DNA of 64,000 nt from Tillus elongatus (GCA_964006375.1 OZ023265.1:114283084-114347083), one strand, 5' to 3'. Shown: positions 9,770 to 21,384, numbered from the stretch's first letter. Made by a program: numbers and translations. Notes: generated by a model not told the origin, from the sequence alone.

Positions 9770-11582
9770 TTAAAAAATATTATTGCAAAATATAAAACAA
9801 TAACCACCTACCTGTTTATTGTCTGGTTATAAAATTATTGATTAACTGCTATATACTATTTTATTATCTCCTTGTGCAAATGGTATATTTATTTTTTGCA
9901 GAATGTGTGTTATGCTTTTACTGTCATTTTTATTGATGCTCTGTTTGATTATACGTCATTTGATTTTCTGATACATTTTAGGCAACCATTGTTCCAATTA
10001 AGGAGACTGGTTTCCTAAATTGGGCTCTCGCAGACGTATCCCTCTTCTTTTAATTAAAGTATCTATATATATTTTCTACACTTGTTAATTTTTTTTTAGA
10101 TAACCTTGCTTATGTATATTGATATCCCATAGTCACGAAGACCACAACGTTTGTTATTTAACTCCCAGAAAATCAAATTGAAAGTGGCCCAATTTAGGCG
10201 TCCCTCCCCTATATTAAAAACCTTCAAATGTCACTTATGAGTGCTTCTAGAGAGTCTCATATGGTTCCAGTGCAGCATGCATCGGCAGGCACCACCTTTT
10301 GTCAAGGACTAAACCTCAGTCGATTCACCCGCAGCAAGTTCTTCATGGAAAATTACCGCTAGAAAAATACTAGAGAGTATTCATCCAATAACATCCACTA
10401 TTATAAACGTAAATAAAATTGGTCGAATAATTGCGATCGTTCTGACATCAGAAAAAAAGATTTCACAAAGGAAAGACTTCGCCAAGAAATAAAGTAGAAA
10501 TGTAAAGCAGGTTAAGGAGGACAAAGAAGAATAAAGAACAAAGGTAAAGCCACCAAGAAGGTTCGTTTTCATATTCGGAAAAATTTCCTAATTTAAACAA
10601 AAAATCTGGTGACGAATGTGAAAAAATATTATAAAAATGGATTGGCTAGCTTTGATGAAGGCTATTGAATGACTAGGAAGCAAGATGCCTGGATACGCTA
10701 GATCCTATGTGATCGCTGAGAGCACTAGGGGTGAACATCGTTGAATTTACGAACAAGTATCAGATATGCGGGAGGCACCTTTAAAGTAAAAGTTATATGA
10801 TTTATCTGGTGATTTTGGTGGCCGGTCTAAGGAAATACTAATGGAGTAGAGGTGAGCTGGTTCACTGCAGCCCAATTAGTATTTTTATTAACATAAGTAT
10901 TTTAGTTAAAGTACGTCGGATGAGTAGCCAAAAGAGAAAAAGAGAATAATTTTATCTTTTCTTCTTGTTGAAATCAATTAACAAATAAAATTCTTAGTTT
11001 TAGGGAATATATTACAAACTATACCCCCCCCCCCCCCTATCCGAATACGTTGCCTGTATCTCCTTTCTCTACTTCAGCAATTAAAAAGATTATATTCTCT
11101 TAACTTATCTTCCGCTTATCTAGAATCCAACTTTCCGTTCAATGCATTATAACACTTCATACGACTGACCTGACGAACTTCTTCTATAGATTCAAGTTGA
11201 AGTGTTTAATATTTATAAGAATATTGTCTCTATTAAATGTTTGCCTTGCCATGACAAATCTCATTCTCAGTTTTATAGTATAATTATCATCATTTGTAAC
11301 AATACTCCCAAGGTACGTAATACTGATTCAAGCTGTTGACGGTTTAGCATATATCCATTTTCTCAGTTCTATTCTTATCTTCATTTCTTTTGTTTTTAAA
11401 GTGCCGTAAGAGTTTCCTTATTTTAGCTTCAGTTTCATATCCGCTAATTTACAGGATTAGTAAAAAGTATGGAAAGGCGCTTATTTTTCCTGGGATATTC
11501 GTTATTCAAAATGCTTTTAGAACTTTTTCAACATAGTGTTTGCGACAGACTGGCGAAAAATCCGCCAATGGGGAGATCTGTG

Positions 11583-11583
<1 letters not shown>
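9770..11583. other. Unassigned intergenic sequence with a C14 run
   Basis: No confident gene. A run of 14 C lies at 11024-11037. A fragment near 10640-10760 looks vaguely protein-like but matches nothing I can name. Confidence 0.3.

Positions 11584-11648
<65 letters not shown>
11584..11648. repeat. (TA)n microsatellite, about 32 units
   Basis: Uninterrupted alternating TA. It bounds the left side of the Rep-A copy that is split by the Jockey-type LINE; the right side is bounded by another (TA)n at 14941. Confidence 0.97.
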
Positions 11649-11650
<2 letters not shown>

Positions 11651-11659
11651 TACCGACAA

Positions 11660-12350
11660 CTTAAAAAATAGTTAGGTTTTTTTTTACATTATCATGCGAT
11701 GGAAAATGCAGAAATGCAATAATATAAGGGGTGCTCTATTAAAAAAGAAAGCGTGTTCTCCAACGACTTATGGGCAACCGTGTGATTGCCAGAATACTTT
11801 TATAAGATGCAGCTCGAGACACCCTATAATTAACGTATACAATTTTTTCTCATATCTTGTATAATAACGGAGACATTGAGCTTTACCGTAGAAATGCGCC
11901 ACGATGTAGATGTGTAAACAGACAAAAACTGCAACTTACCCCGTATATGGGTTTAAGGGGTTCTGGTTCGCGCTCATTTGAAGAAATATTTTCAAAATTC
12001 ATCTTCTCAATAACGAATTTTTCTACAAAAATTCGCAAAAATTATAAGCTATTAAACCATAAACTCTATAGCTAAAACTACTGCCAGAGCATGAGAAATA
12101 TGGCCTATTTGAAATGGATTTTCCCAAAACATTTTAGTAAAATGAAGGACAATGATGGTTGAAGCGTAATCCGTATTTATTTCAGATTATTTTGTCTAAA
12201 AAATGCAAACTTTGACGTTTCAAATAGCGACTTTGACGTTTCAAGAAGAAAAATTAAAAAAAATCAAAATATGTTTACTGTTTGTTCTTGACTTTTCTGC
12301 GTCGATAAAACTTAACCTTTGTATGGATATTCGGTTGTTTTTGTTAGCAG
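11660..12350 (-). repeat. Rep-A copy 1, left half (reverse orientation)
   Basis: Contains in reverse order the family blocks: gatggaaaatgcagaaatgc, the gacttatgggca block, ccctataattaacgtat, cgtagaaatgcgcca, ttcgcgctcatttgaagaaa, agtaaaatgaaggacaatga and actttgacgtttcaa. Both outer ends next to (TA)n read cgtaccga(c/t)aa in inverted orientation (11649 and, reversed, 14930). No coding capacity. Confidence 0.75.
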
Positions 12351-12589
12351 GTGGTAGTGGACATTTCCTTTACGTGATAGTAAAGAATTTTTTCAGCCCG
12401 AGGAGCGCCCCCTTACATCAAGGGGCCGGTGAAGTCCCAACAGACGTCTCCGGTTCTGGTGTATGAGTCGGTTTCCCTTATAAACAAAAATGATGATGGC
12501 CCTTCTTGCAGAAAAGATTCCGGAGATAAAATACCCGTCCATTCGGATTTCTGGGAGAGGGGTGTGAAGGGAGCGCCGGCATCAACATT

Positions 12590-13224
12590 TAAAGTGTCCT
12601 TCTCGAATATGTGTGGCCTAACTTCTAACCTGAACTCCGTTCACCATTTCCTCCAGGCTAATAGGCCCCAAATCCTCTTCCCCACCGAAACCCAAATCAG
12701 TGCCGACACACCTTAATTTCCCGGAGTATGAGCTCCCTACTTCCTTTAGATTGCATGGAGGCATGTGCGCATACGTCCGAAGCAATCTACCCTATACCAG
12801 ACTCCCCAATTTAGAAGCTGGAAGGAAAGACATACTTTGGATGAAACTTTATCTCAGGGCTGCAACTAAATTCATCTGTTGCATTTACCGGTCACCTTCT
12901 GACAACAACTTTGTCCAGCTCTTCGACTACCTTTCTGAAAAAACCGACCACCTGATTTCTGAATATCCTTCCTCCGAGGTCACTATTTTTGGTGACTTCA
13001 ATGTCTATAATGAGGAATGGCTAGGATCTTCAAAAACCGATCCACAAGGGAGAGCAGCGGAGGCCTTTGCAGTCAGCAATTCTTTAGCCAATATGGTTCA
13101 GCAACCTACCTACTTTCCCCGCATCCCAACACACAGCTCAAATCCGTTGGATCTCCTTACTACAAAACCTGAATGCTATAAGACATCTACACAATCCCAG
13201 TCAAGAAAACCGTCAAGCATTTAA
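12590..13224 (+). pseudogene. LINE endonuclease (apurinic-like) domain, broken
   Basis: Two overlapping frames read FKVSFSNMCGLTSNLNSVHH, FPTETQIS, GMCAYVRSNLPYTRL, FICCIYRSPSDN, then VTIFGDFNVYNEEWLGS (GDFN at 12991-13002) and SNPLDLLTT. This is the order of a LINE exonuclease-endonuclease-phosphatase domain. The His expected after GDFNA (GDFNAHH) is replaced, so a catalytic residue is missing. After LLTTKPECYK the sequence jumps to LHNPSQENRQAFNDARNRYV, which normally lies well downstream. The SDH end of the endonuclease and the following linker are deleted. Confidence 0.85.
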
Positions 13225-13419
13225 CGACGCAAGAAACCGCTATGTCCGTATTCTTTCTGAGGCAAAAAAACTTGTTTAATAACCACATCGAAAACAAAGT
13301 CCTCTCAAGCTCCAACGGCAGCAAACCCTTCTGGATTCTTGCTAAATCTATTGGTTCCCACCTCTTGTTTCAGGGGATGAAATTATTTCTACCGCCCTGG
13401 GCAAGCTGAACTTTTTGCC

Positions 13420-14705
13420 TCGTTGTTCGCCGGCAATTCTACTCTCAACCCACCTCCAAATGTTCAACCACCAACAGTCCCCAATGACGCGCATAAAATG
13501 ACGGATATCATTTTCAAAACTAAAAAGGTACGAAATATGCTCTCTTCTCTTAATGCCAGGAAACCCTCTGGCCTTGACGAGACCCCAGCAATTGTTCTCA
13601 AAAAATGCGCACCAGAACTTGCCCATGGCCTGACTCGTATGTTTCAGACATCTTACAATAGAGGCATATTCCCTAGTAACTGGAAAACTGCTCGAGTACA
13701 AACCGTCTTCAAGAAAGGATCCAAAGCGCTTCCTAGCAACTACAGGCCTATTTCTCTCCTTTCAGTCGTCAATAAAGTGATGGGAAAGTAGATAAACACC
13801 GAATGACAAAAATTTCTTGAAAAACACAGTCTAATCCACGACAGGCAGTACGGATTCCGTCAGCGCAGATCACCTGCCGACCTCCTTTCCTTTGTCACTC
13901 ATTCTTGGAACAAGTCTATGGAACTACACGGTGAATCCCAGATTGTCGCTCTAGACATATCCAAAGCATTCGACCAGGTCTGGCACGCAGCGCTGCTTAA
14001 TAAACTTTCGGCCTATGGCCTACTACCAAAAGTCTGTACCTGGACAGTAAATTTCTCTCCAGCCGGAGCATTTCTGTGGTCGTGGACTGCCATTTCTCTA
14101 AACTGTATCCAATTAACGCAGGAGGCCCTCAAAGTTCAGCTTTAGTCCCTAGTTTCTTTCTTCTCCACATCAATGACCTCCTCTCTAGCACATCCAACCC
14201 AGTTCACAGTTACGCGGATGACAGCACCCTCCAGTCAAATATACAATATTCTAAGCCTGTCTCTTTAGCCCAATTAGATGAGTATCGCAGACTCATGGAG
14301 TGTTATGTCTCTGTGGATCTCCAAAAATTATTAGGGAAGTAGAAATCTTGTAAAATTCAACTCCACTAAATCTCAGTCTTGCTTTCTATCTCATAAGAAA
14401 TACACCAGCCCTAGACCCATCACAATGAACAACCAAGTTATTCAAAGTAATGAGTCCTTTTCACTTGTTGGCATTTCTGTGGACCGAAATCTCAATTAGC
14501 ACCAACATGTCACATCAATTGCAGAAGCGGCTGCTAAGAAATTAGGTTTCCTCTTTCGGGCTCGCAAATACTTTTCACCAGCCAATCTCTATACCTTATA
14601 TACTTCACAAATAAGGCCAAACCTCGAATAGTGCTCCCATATCTGGGGTGCAGCTGCCGCTTCTACACTCGCTATCCTGGACTCCTTTCAGAACAAAGCT
14701 TTTTC
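13420..14705 (+). pseudogene. LINE reverse transcriptase domain, broken
   Basis: Ordered motifs: LSSLNARKPSGLDETP, FPSNWKTARVQTVFKKGS, NYRPISLLSVVNK, a stop, HDRQYGFRQRRSPADLLSFV, QIVALDISKAFDQVWHAALL, then after a frameshift INAGGPQSSALVPSFFLLHI and HSYADDSTLQ (YADD at 14211-14222). The YADD active-site box survives. The PQGSVL box is altered to PQSSAL. Further pieces to 14705 (STKSQSCFLSHKK, GISVDRNLN, AAAKKLGFLFRARKYFSP) match the thumb/connection end. In-frame stops occur at several points. Confidence 0.88.
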
Positions 14706-14712
14706 TTTAAAT

Positions 14713-14934
14713 CCTTTTTCTTTGAACTTAGAGATCTGAGTTTTGGCAAAATTTGGATGTCATAGCTATGTTACTTTCAGAGATACAAAAATTTTGTGAA
14801 AAGAAACCCAAAATTTTCTCGGAAACACTGGTCTAATTGTTCTGGTTAAGGAACCTATCCAAGCCACTTACAAATGGAAGGTACCTGCCAAATTTTATCA
14901 AACTCGGCCCATCGTTTTTTAATTATCGGTACGA

Positions 14935-14936
<2 letters not shown>
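14713..14936 (-). repeat. Rep-A copy 1, right half (reverse orientation)
   Basis: Continues Rep-A after the LINE: agagatctgagttttg, gatacaaaaatttt, ggtacctgccaaatttta, then ttttttaattatcggtac directly before (TA)n. Confidence 0.75.

Positions 14937-14940
<4 letters not shown>

Positions 14941-15006
<66 letters not shown>
14941..15006. repeat. (TA)n microsatellite
   Basis: About 33 TA units at the right boundary of Rep-A copy 1. Confidence 0.97.
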
Positions 15007-15009
<3 letters not shown>

Positions 15010-16204
15010 TTAGAAATCATTGCCTAGTAAATGACGATGATAAAATAATATTTGTATTCAGTATAAGTCTGCTGTACAAAGTGCTCTAAAGAGAGAACAC
15101 AGAAGAGTGTTATAGAAACGTCTATTTTACGACTTGTAAAACTTTCCTTCATATAAACTTGCACCTGGTAAAACCATTTTCAACACACGGCGAATTCACT
15201 ATTATAAGAATATAAGACGGATTATTTACGTAAGGGCTAGTTGTACGAAAAAGCGCCCTAAGATATATCGCCATAAAGCCAGAGCTCGCCCTTCTAAGCT
15301 CGTAAGCTCTAATACACTTTTAACTCAACATTACAATAAAAAGTACCCACGTATTGATTGCACCTAGATGAGATTTTTATACTTTATAGCCCCATAAAAA
15401 GTCATTTCAAAATGGCGTCCATCTTATTTTTATTACATGCCCGTTTCCTTTTCCTTCACCTTAGGAAAGCAATATGTAAGAGACATACATCAGCTATTCG
15501 GGCAATTCGACTCTCCCACAAGCTAAGACACACGTCCGCGCTAGTTGCGAAATGCGATAGTGCGTGCGTGAGCGTTACCAGAAATGCAGAAGATCGTATA
15601 TAACCTAGCAACTACTGCAAGTATATATTAGGTACGGGCTCCCAAAATCGATATGGTTTGTTTTGAGAGGGGTAAGGGGCAGAACGTAAGGGCGGAAGAG
15701 AAATACGTTCAAAGACGAAGGACGGAGAGGGAATGTGCGTATGGTACGCCATGTTACGAATTGAACCGCACAAAAAACATTTTACACATGAACATTGATT
15801 GCAGTGTTTAGTCAATAATACCAATGAACACAGTTTTATCAAATATACCAATAAATGATTCATTGTAGCATTTAAATTTAGATTTAGTATGTAGGTGCTC
15901 ATCTCACCCTCTGGACGTTTGAGAAACACGTGAGTACGCAAACGAAATCTATTTTAATTTGGCATCCTAAATGCATAAGGGTTTCGTTCTGTTTCTTTCC
16001 GCAGAGAATTTTTATTTGCGTCTTCAGCAAATTACCACCCCTCTTTTATGGTTATAAGGTTGCCCTTCATTAGTTGTCTACAAGTTAACATTTTTGTTTT
16101 CTTCGCAGTGTAAAAATTCAAAAAATTTATGTGCGAAAAACTGACATACGAGGAGATAATGAAGAGTACTTAGCCTGCAATAAGAAACATAATAAGTTTT
16201 TAAA
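15007..16204. other. Unassigned intergenic sequence
   Basis: No coding or repeat signature recognised. Region 15480-15750 is somewhat richer in CpG. Confidence 0.3.
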
Positions 16205-16290
16205 ACACAACTCAGTTCACTAAGTGAGAATTAGAACATATGATAAGCACCGATAAGTACACTTGGAAAACCCAAATCACCACATTTGAA
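16205..16290 (+). repeat. Penelope-like element terminal fragment
   Basis: Reads ttcactaagtgagaattaga, then gcaccgataagtacacttgg and aacccaaatcaccac. The same ordered blocks occur next to hammerhead-ribozyme motifs at 37745-37870 and, reversed, at 40820-40885, and partly at 56000-56045. It sits directly before a Penelope reverse-transcriptase fragment. Confidence 0.6.
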
Positions 16291-16299
16291 CTAGATCTA

Positions 16300-16590
16300 A
16301 AAAGTGAAAGTGAATATTTTCAGAGCACGATTTCGCTATGTGAATGATATTTTCGCAGTGTTCAACACAAATATTTGCAAAATAGACAATTTTATTGCTA
16401 AACTGAACAGGAAATTTGACTCTATAGAATTTATTCACGAATTAGAAATTAATATAAACTACCCTTTCTGGATGTACCGGTTATCAAATACAAATACACT
16501 TTAGAATTCGATGTCCATAGGAAGGAGACCACCACTCTAAGTTATATTCCGAATGACTCACATCATACGTATGCACAAAAAATTGCCTAG
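16300..16590 (+). pseudogene. Penelope-like reverse transcriptase fragment, YVND active site
   Basis: Reads ARFRYVNDIFAVFNTN, LNRKFDSIEFIHELEIN, and after a frameshift FLDVPVIKYKYTLEFDVHRK then SYIPNDSHHTYAQK. This is the palm region around the catalytic YVDD box of Penelope-like reverse transcriptases, followed by the LPFLDxxI and VYRKPTxT-like blocks and NSxHPxxxK. The first Asp of YVDD is Asn here, so the copy is catalytically dead. The upstream RT half is missing. Confidence 0.75.
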
Positions 16591-16634
16591 GACACGTAGA
16601 CCCCATATCCGGTGTTAGTTTCAATTTTGATATG

Positions 16635-16706
<72 letters not shown>

Positions 16707-16743
16707 ATGTATGTATGTATGTATGTATGTATGTACGTACGTA
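16635..16743. repeat. (TA)n followed by (ATGT)n microsatellite
   Basis: (TA)n at 16635-16704, then repeated atgt with a few acgt variants to 16743, directly before Rep-A. The sequence left of it (16590-16634: ccccatatccggtgttagtt) equals the far end of Rep-A, so the microsatellite sits at a head-to-tail unit junction. Confidence 0.95.
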
Positions 16744-17830
16744 TTACACCGAGAACTCAAAAAATAATGGGCCAATTTCGCTAAAATTTGGTGAGTGCCT
16801 TCCTTTTGCAAATAGCTTAGATAAGTTCGTTAGCCAGGAAAATCTGCCCAGTTTTTCCAGGAAAATTTTATGTTTTCTTTCGGAAAATTTTTATCTTTCC
16901 AGAAATAACAAAGTTGAGACAACCAAATTTTGTTCACAGGTTAACATCATAAAAAATTATGTATGTACCAAAACCTATATCTATAAGTTAAAAGAGAAAA
17001 TAGTTATACGCATTTAAATTTTAAAAAATTGGTGCCACTGATGACCAGAAAAACGCACAAAAACAAAATATCTTGTGTGGATAACAAAATCCACTGTATA
17101 TTGCAGACACAGATTACGCTTTTTTGGCACAAAATGGTCAAGAAATGTCAGAAAAATTACTTTGAAAAGTTTATAGTTTTCCTCTTAAAACGCCAAAGTC
17201 GCGATTTAAAACGTAAAGATTCGCAACTTTTAGGCAAAGAACCTAAAGCGAATGCGGGTTTTGTAGAGAAAACGTTAGACAAAAAGTGTTTTACACACCC
17301 TCAAGTTCCAGTTTCAACCGTCATTGTCCTTCATTTTAATAAAATATTTCCAGACAATTCATTTCAAATAGAACCTTTCTCTGAACCATTGGCAGTAGTT
17401 TTAGTTATAGAGTTTGTGGTTAAAACTCTATAATTTTTAGCGAATTTTCGCAAAAAAAATTCGCTACTAGGAGATCGCGACTTCTGGATTTTGAAAAGAT
17501 TTCTTAAAATGAGCGCGAACTAGGACCCCTAGAACGCATATGCGGTGTTGGTTTCAGTTTTTATCTGTTGACATATATACAGGATGACGCATTTCTACGG
17601 TCAAGCTCAATATTACCGTTATTATACAAGATACTAGAAAAAAATGTATACGTTAATTATAGGGTATCTTGAGGTACATCTTATAAAATTATTTAGACAA
17701 TCACAGGCTGGCCCATAAGTCGTTGGTGATACATTGTTTTTAATCGAACACCTCTTATATTACTGAATTTCACTTTTTTGCATTTTTCATCGAATTATAA
17801 TGTATGTTTGTAAAAAAAAATTAATAGCGT
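16744..17830 (+). repeat. Rep-A copy 2 (forward, most complete)
   Basis: Starts ttacaccgagaactcaaaaa after the microsatellite, then ttcgttagccaggaaaat, the ttttctttcgg block, gtcattgtccttcattttaa, tggcagtagttttagttat, gagcgcgaactaggacccct, ccatatgcggtgttggtttc, acatatatacaggatgacgc, ctacggtcaagctcaatatt and cccataagtcgttggtgat. Open frames in it (for example 17029-17433) have no protein-family signature and are diverged in the other copies. Confidence 0.8.
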
Positions 17831-18179
17831 TTATTGTTTTCGAGTTCTTCAATTATTTCGCATTTTTGGCGCATATCAAAAATGATGCTACGGCGTTTTT
17901 ACCAATATAATATAGCAGAGTCCCATGAACATGGCGCATTCAAGAGGTTTTGGTTTATATTATTCGTAAAAAAATAAAAAATTTTTGCTTTCATATGAAT
18001 CATTGTTTGTAAAATTTTTGTAATTTATACCTAATAAATGTTTAATAAGTTATTGTAGAAAAAACATACTCGGATTTCCGTGAAAAAATTGTTATTTTTT
18101 TAGAAGTTTGTTCGAATAGCTTTTGTGTTAATAATTATATATTGGTAGGTGGGTAAATACTTTGAAGCGGTTCGTTGGC

Positions 18180-18425
18180 TAGGCAAATCAGACCAGTATT
18201 TGCGGGATTATTTTAAGTCCATTTTCGGCAAGATTTTATACTTTTTCAAACAATCAAACAATAAAGTTATTTTGATGAAATATGGTACATTGTTTCTACT
18301 ATATAGGTTATACTGGTAACCAGATTTGATGCCTGCTTTCGTTAAAAAAGACATATTTGCTATTAAATGCAATTTTATGAAAATTCACGACCATAACGCA
18401 CTTGCTGCGTCCAGACTTTTTTTTT
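18180..18425 (-). repeat. MITE-Z fragment (reverse)
   Basis: Blocks: caataaagttattttgatga, aatatggtacattgtttcta, ggttatactggtaaccag, then the terminal motif cataacgcacttgctgcg followed by tccagac at 18392-18416. One terminal repeat only. Confidence 0.7.
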
Positions 18426-18539
18426 TAGTAAATAGGTTAATACATTTTCCTTTGAGCAAAAATAGATATAACAGAATTGGGGTATATCAAGAACGTGGCT
18501 GAATATAACAGATACACTTGCCTAGTGGAGAAATTAAAT

Positions 18540-19030
18540 AACAAGCAAACGACAGAGAAAATGTTAGCGGAATCAACGACCTTTAGAAAGACAAAGCGGA
18601 AAACGTTGTTTGCCTACCATTTGAACCGCTCATCATGAGATGTCTAGATAGCATTTTAAACAAAGCCAATTCGCGGAACATTTAAAAAAATACTTTAAAA
18701 AATTTGCGAGGTAACACAAAAGACTAGGACACCGCTAAAATATCTGCGATCTATGAAATAAGTTGTAAATATTGTGGTCTTAAATACGTTGGGCAAACCC
18801 TAAGATTTATTGGAATAAGATCTAAAGAACATATAGCACAACTAAGATACGGTGCTGTAGATAGATCATGTGCAGCGCGACATGGTTGAGATAATAATCA
18901 CCATGTAGGTAAAGAGACCCTGAAATTAATAAAACATGTTAGACAACCGGGAATGTGTATGTAAATTGTGGCTGACGTATATTTGCTTAAATTACAGCGA
19001 TCAAATCCAGTTCCCTATATAATTTGATAT
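18540..19030 (+). pseudogene. Penelope-like element GIY-YIG endonuclease fragment
   Basis: Frame near 18735 reads ISAIYEISCKYCGLKYVGQT then FIGIRSKEHIAQLRYG, a stop, and TLKLIKHVRQPG. It matches the C-terminal GIY-YIG endonuclease of Penelope-like elements, which begins with a Cys-rich linker (CxxC) and reads GIYKIxCxxCxxxYVGQT ... RxKEH ... SxxAxH. The GIY Gly is Ala here, YVG is kept, and a stop follows the ARHG block. Upstream 18600-18700 reads FAYHLNRSS-like remnants of the RT end. Confidence 0.75.
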
Positions 19031-19285
19031 TCTTGAGGGTGAAACTTGGTTTGGAAGGATCATTTGGAGGCTTTTTTGCTTGTTCCGAAGCTTACAGTGA
19101 TATAACCTTTCTCCGAGTTCTTCTGAACCAGGCAGCCGCCGGATGTTGACTCGAGGCGGTATTATATGAAATCCTGGTCTCGATGGGGGTTTTAATCATC
19201 GAGTGTAATCCGCTAACCGCCAGTGCTCGACTCAAGGTGATATCAAACAGTGTCCCGCTTCCGAGCATCACCTGAACGAGGTCGT

Positions 19286-20760
19286 CTGTGTATATGTATC
19301 ACACCGATAACTTAAAAGATAATGGTCTGATGTTGTTCAAATTTGGTGAGAACCTTCCTTTTGGATTAGTTCGTTAGCCATGAAAATGGGACCATTTTTT
19401 CCGGGAAAAGTTTGGGTTATATTTTGGAAAATTTTTGTATCTCCGGAAATAATTAAGCTATCGCAACCAATTTGGTACGCAGGTTTCGACTATAAAGGGT
19501 ATTCTGCATACCAAAATTCCGATCTCTAGGCTAAAAGACAGAGACGTTATAAACTTTTGATTAAACAATAAATAAAACTGCAAAAATTGATAATTCTGGT
19601 ATTACTAAGGCGAAATATGCTTTGTAAGTAAAAAATATTTCCTAAAATGACTAAATAAGCCCCTTGATCTATGTCTCAGCTGTTATTTTCTTTCATTTGG
19701 TCAAAATATATGCAAAAAATCCATTTCAAATAAAAATTGTTTGCTATAAATAATAAAGACGGTAGAATATTAACATGCTACGTTATGTACCCGTTAGTAC
19801 ACTACATTTACATGTTTAGTGTAGCTCAGTGATTAAAGTGTTTGCCGTCAGATAATATAGTCGAGTTCTAAACCGCAGTAGTGACTTTCATTTTTTTTTA
19901 ATGTTTTTAATCTCTTATTTCATTTTGCCTTATCTGATCAGATTGCGCAATTTCGAGGAATTTTCTTGCGAATTCTTGTATAAAAAAATCCATCAAAGAA
20001 GAGATGAAAACTTTTAAGACTTAATTCGATTTGAATAGCTGATCTGGTCATTTGTTATTGTCTTAGCATGGTGAAACCGTTCCATACTTACTACAGCCGT
20101 AGACTTTTCGTGTGGCTTCACTGGTTTTTTTTCTCTGCAACCAGTTTCGTCTTTTACGGCATCATCAGGCAAAAGAAAAAATTCTATGTGAAGCAACAGA
20201 AAAGTCTCTAAGTCTGCATTTAGACCAGATTGTATAATTTTTAGTGAATTTTCGTAGAAAAAAAGAATTACCAGAAAAATTACTTTGAAAATGTTATAGT
20301 TTTTCTTCTTGAAACGTGAAAGTCGTAATTTGAAACATCAAAATTGGCAACTCTTAGACAAAGAACCTAAATTGGATAGGGGTTGTGTAGAAAAAATATG
20401 ACAAGAATTGTCTTTTACAAAACCCTAAATTCCACCTTCAACCGTCATTATCCTTCATTTTACTAAAATATTTGCAGAAAATTCATTTCAAATAAACCAC
20501 ATTTCTGATGCTTTGGCAGTAGTTTTAGTTAGAGTTTATGGCTTAATACTCTATATATTTTAAGGAATTTTCGTAGAAAAAAGTCGTTATTGAAGAGATC
20601 GCCACTTGAAAACATCTTTTCAAATGAGCGCGAACTAGGCCCCCTAGAACCCATATCCGGGGTTAGTTTCAGTTTTTATTTAAGATATATATCTATATGC
20701 CGTATATACAGGGTGACGCATTTCTACGGTAAAGCTCAATATATCAGTTATTATACAAGA
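19286..20760 (+). repeat. Rep-A copy 3, interrupted
   Basis: Left part 19286-19740 starts atcacaccgataacttaaaa; right part 20215-20760 runs through aaccgtcattatccttcatt, ggcagtagttttagtt, gagcgcgaactaggccccct, ccatatccggggttagtttc and tatatacagggtgacgcatt. Between them lie about 470 bp without Rep-A match, containing a tRNA-like head. Rep-A-like text appears in both parts, so the copy may be two partial units. Confidence 0.7.
19812..19890 (+). repeat. tRNA-like SINE head
   Basis: gtgtagctcagtg (19819-19831) resembles a pol III A box and cgagttctaaacc (19862-19874) a B box, 43 bp apart as in tRNA-derived SINEs. It differs from SINE-I and from the 31301 SINE. The 3' end is undefined; the following 300 bp are unassigned. 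Confidence 0.45.
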
Positions 20761-20764
20761 TATT

Positions 20765-20910
20765 AGAACATTGTTTTTTCTACATTATAGTTTAAACTGG
20801 TAGCCAAATTTGATGCCTGCTTTTAATTTAAAAAAACGTATTTGCTATTAAAAATATTTTAATGAAAATTCACTTCCATAACGCACTTGCCACGTCCAGA
20901 TTTTTGTTAT
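20765..20910 (-). repeat. MITE-Z fragment (reverse) abutting Rep-A copy 3
   Basis: Blocks acattgttttttctac, ggtagccaaatttgatgcct, then cataacgcacttgccacg followed by tccaga. Confidence 0.65.
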
Positions 20911-21070
20911 TAAGCAAGAAAACTAATATTGGCTTTTGGCGTTATAAAGCGTCACCTAGGAAAGAACACTTTAACTAGATTACATTATAGTTCGATGTAA
21001 CTCTTCAACATTCATAGTTCATTAGAAGGTCCTTAAGTCTTCATGGATGCTTCTCGTAAATCACCCTGTA

Positions 21071-21355
21071 TACAGTGTGATGATAAAGTTTGGAACATAT
21101 TTCATAAACGTGCTATTTATTTTTTCGAGAAAGATGCTGGGAGAGGTCAATTTTATCTTTTCAATTGCCAACTTATCACCTATTTTTGAATGATGACGTT
21201 ATCATAAATATTTTAAATGACAACCAAATTTTCTTTGCTGTTTTCCATAGACCTGCTTATTACTTAAATAATGATGAATTTTCTTTGTTGGACAAATTGC
21301 ATTATTTACTGAAAAAAATGGAAACGTAAATTTAATGGAAAAAATTATTGAACCA
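21071..21355 (+). repeat. Left terminal inverted repeat (about 285 bp)
   Basis: Shares with the right end, in order, ataaagtttg(g/a)aa, ttcat(a/g)aa-gcgttattta-like text, ttttatcttttca(a/t)ttgcc, aacttat, a distinctive gctgtttt-catagac(c/t)tgc, tacttaaat-atgat and aaacgtaaatttaatg. The two ends are diverged, perhaps 75-80% alike by eye. Confidence 0.85.
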
Positions 21356-21384
21356 CAGAAAACAAACAAAATTTAGCGAAAATG

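Larger units (their letters stand above)
12351..14712 (+). mobile_element. Jockey-type LINE inserted in Rep-A copy 1, 3'-truncated
   Basis: A plus-strand block of higher GC carrying endonuclease and reverse-transcriptase pieces. The Rep-A sequence stops at about 12350 and resumes at about 14713 with ctttttctttgaacttagag, as in the uninterrupted Rep-A at 53160-54170. Exact insertion points and target duplications are not resolved. There is no poly(A) tail and the coding region ends before the usual C terminus. Stops, frameshifts and an internal deletion make it inactive. Confidence 0.8.

Noticed and set aside
17029..17433. 134-codon plus-strand frame as a gene
   Set aside because: It lies within Rep-A copy 2 and is not kept open in the other Rep-A copies.
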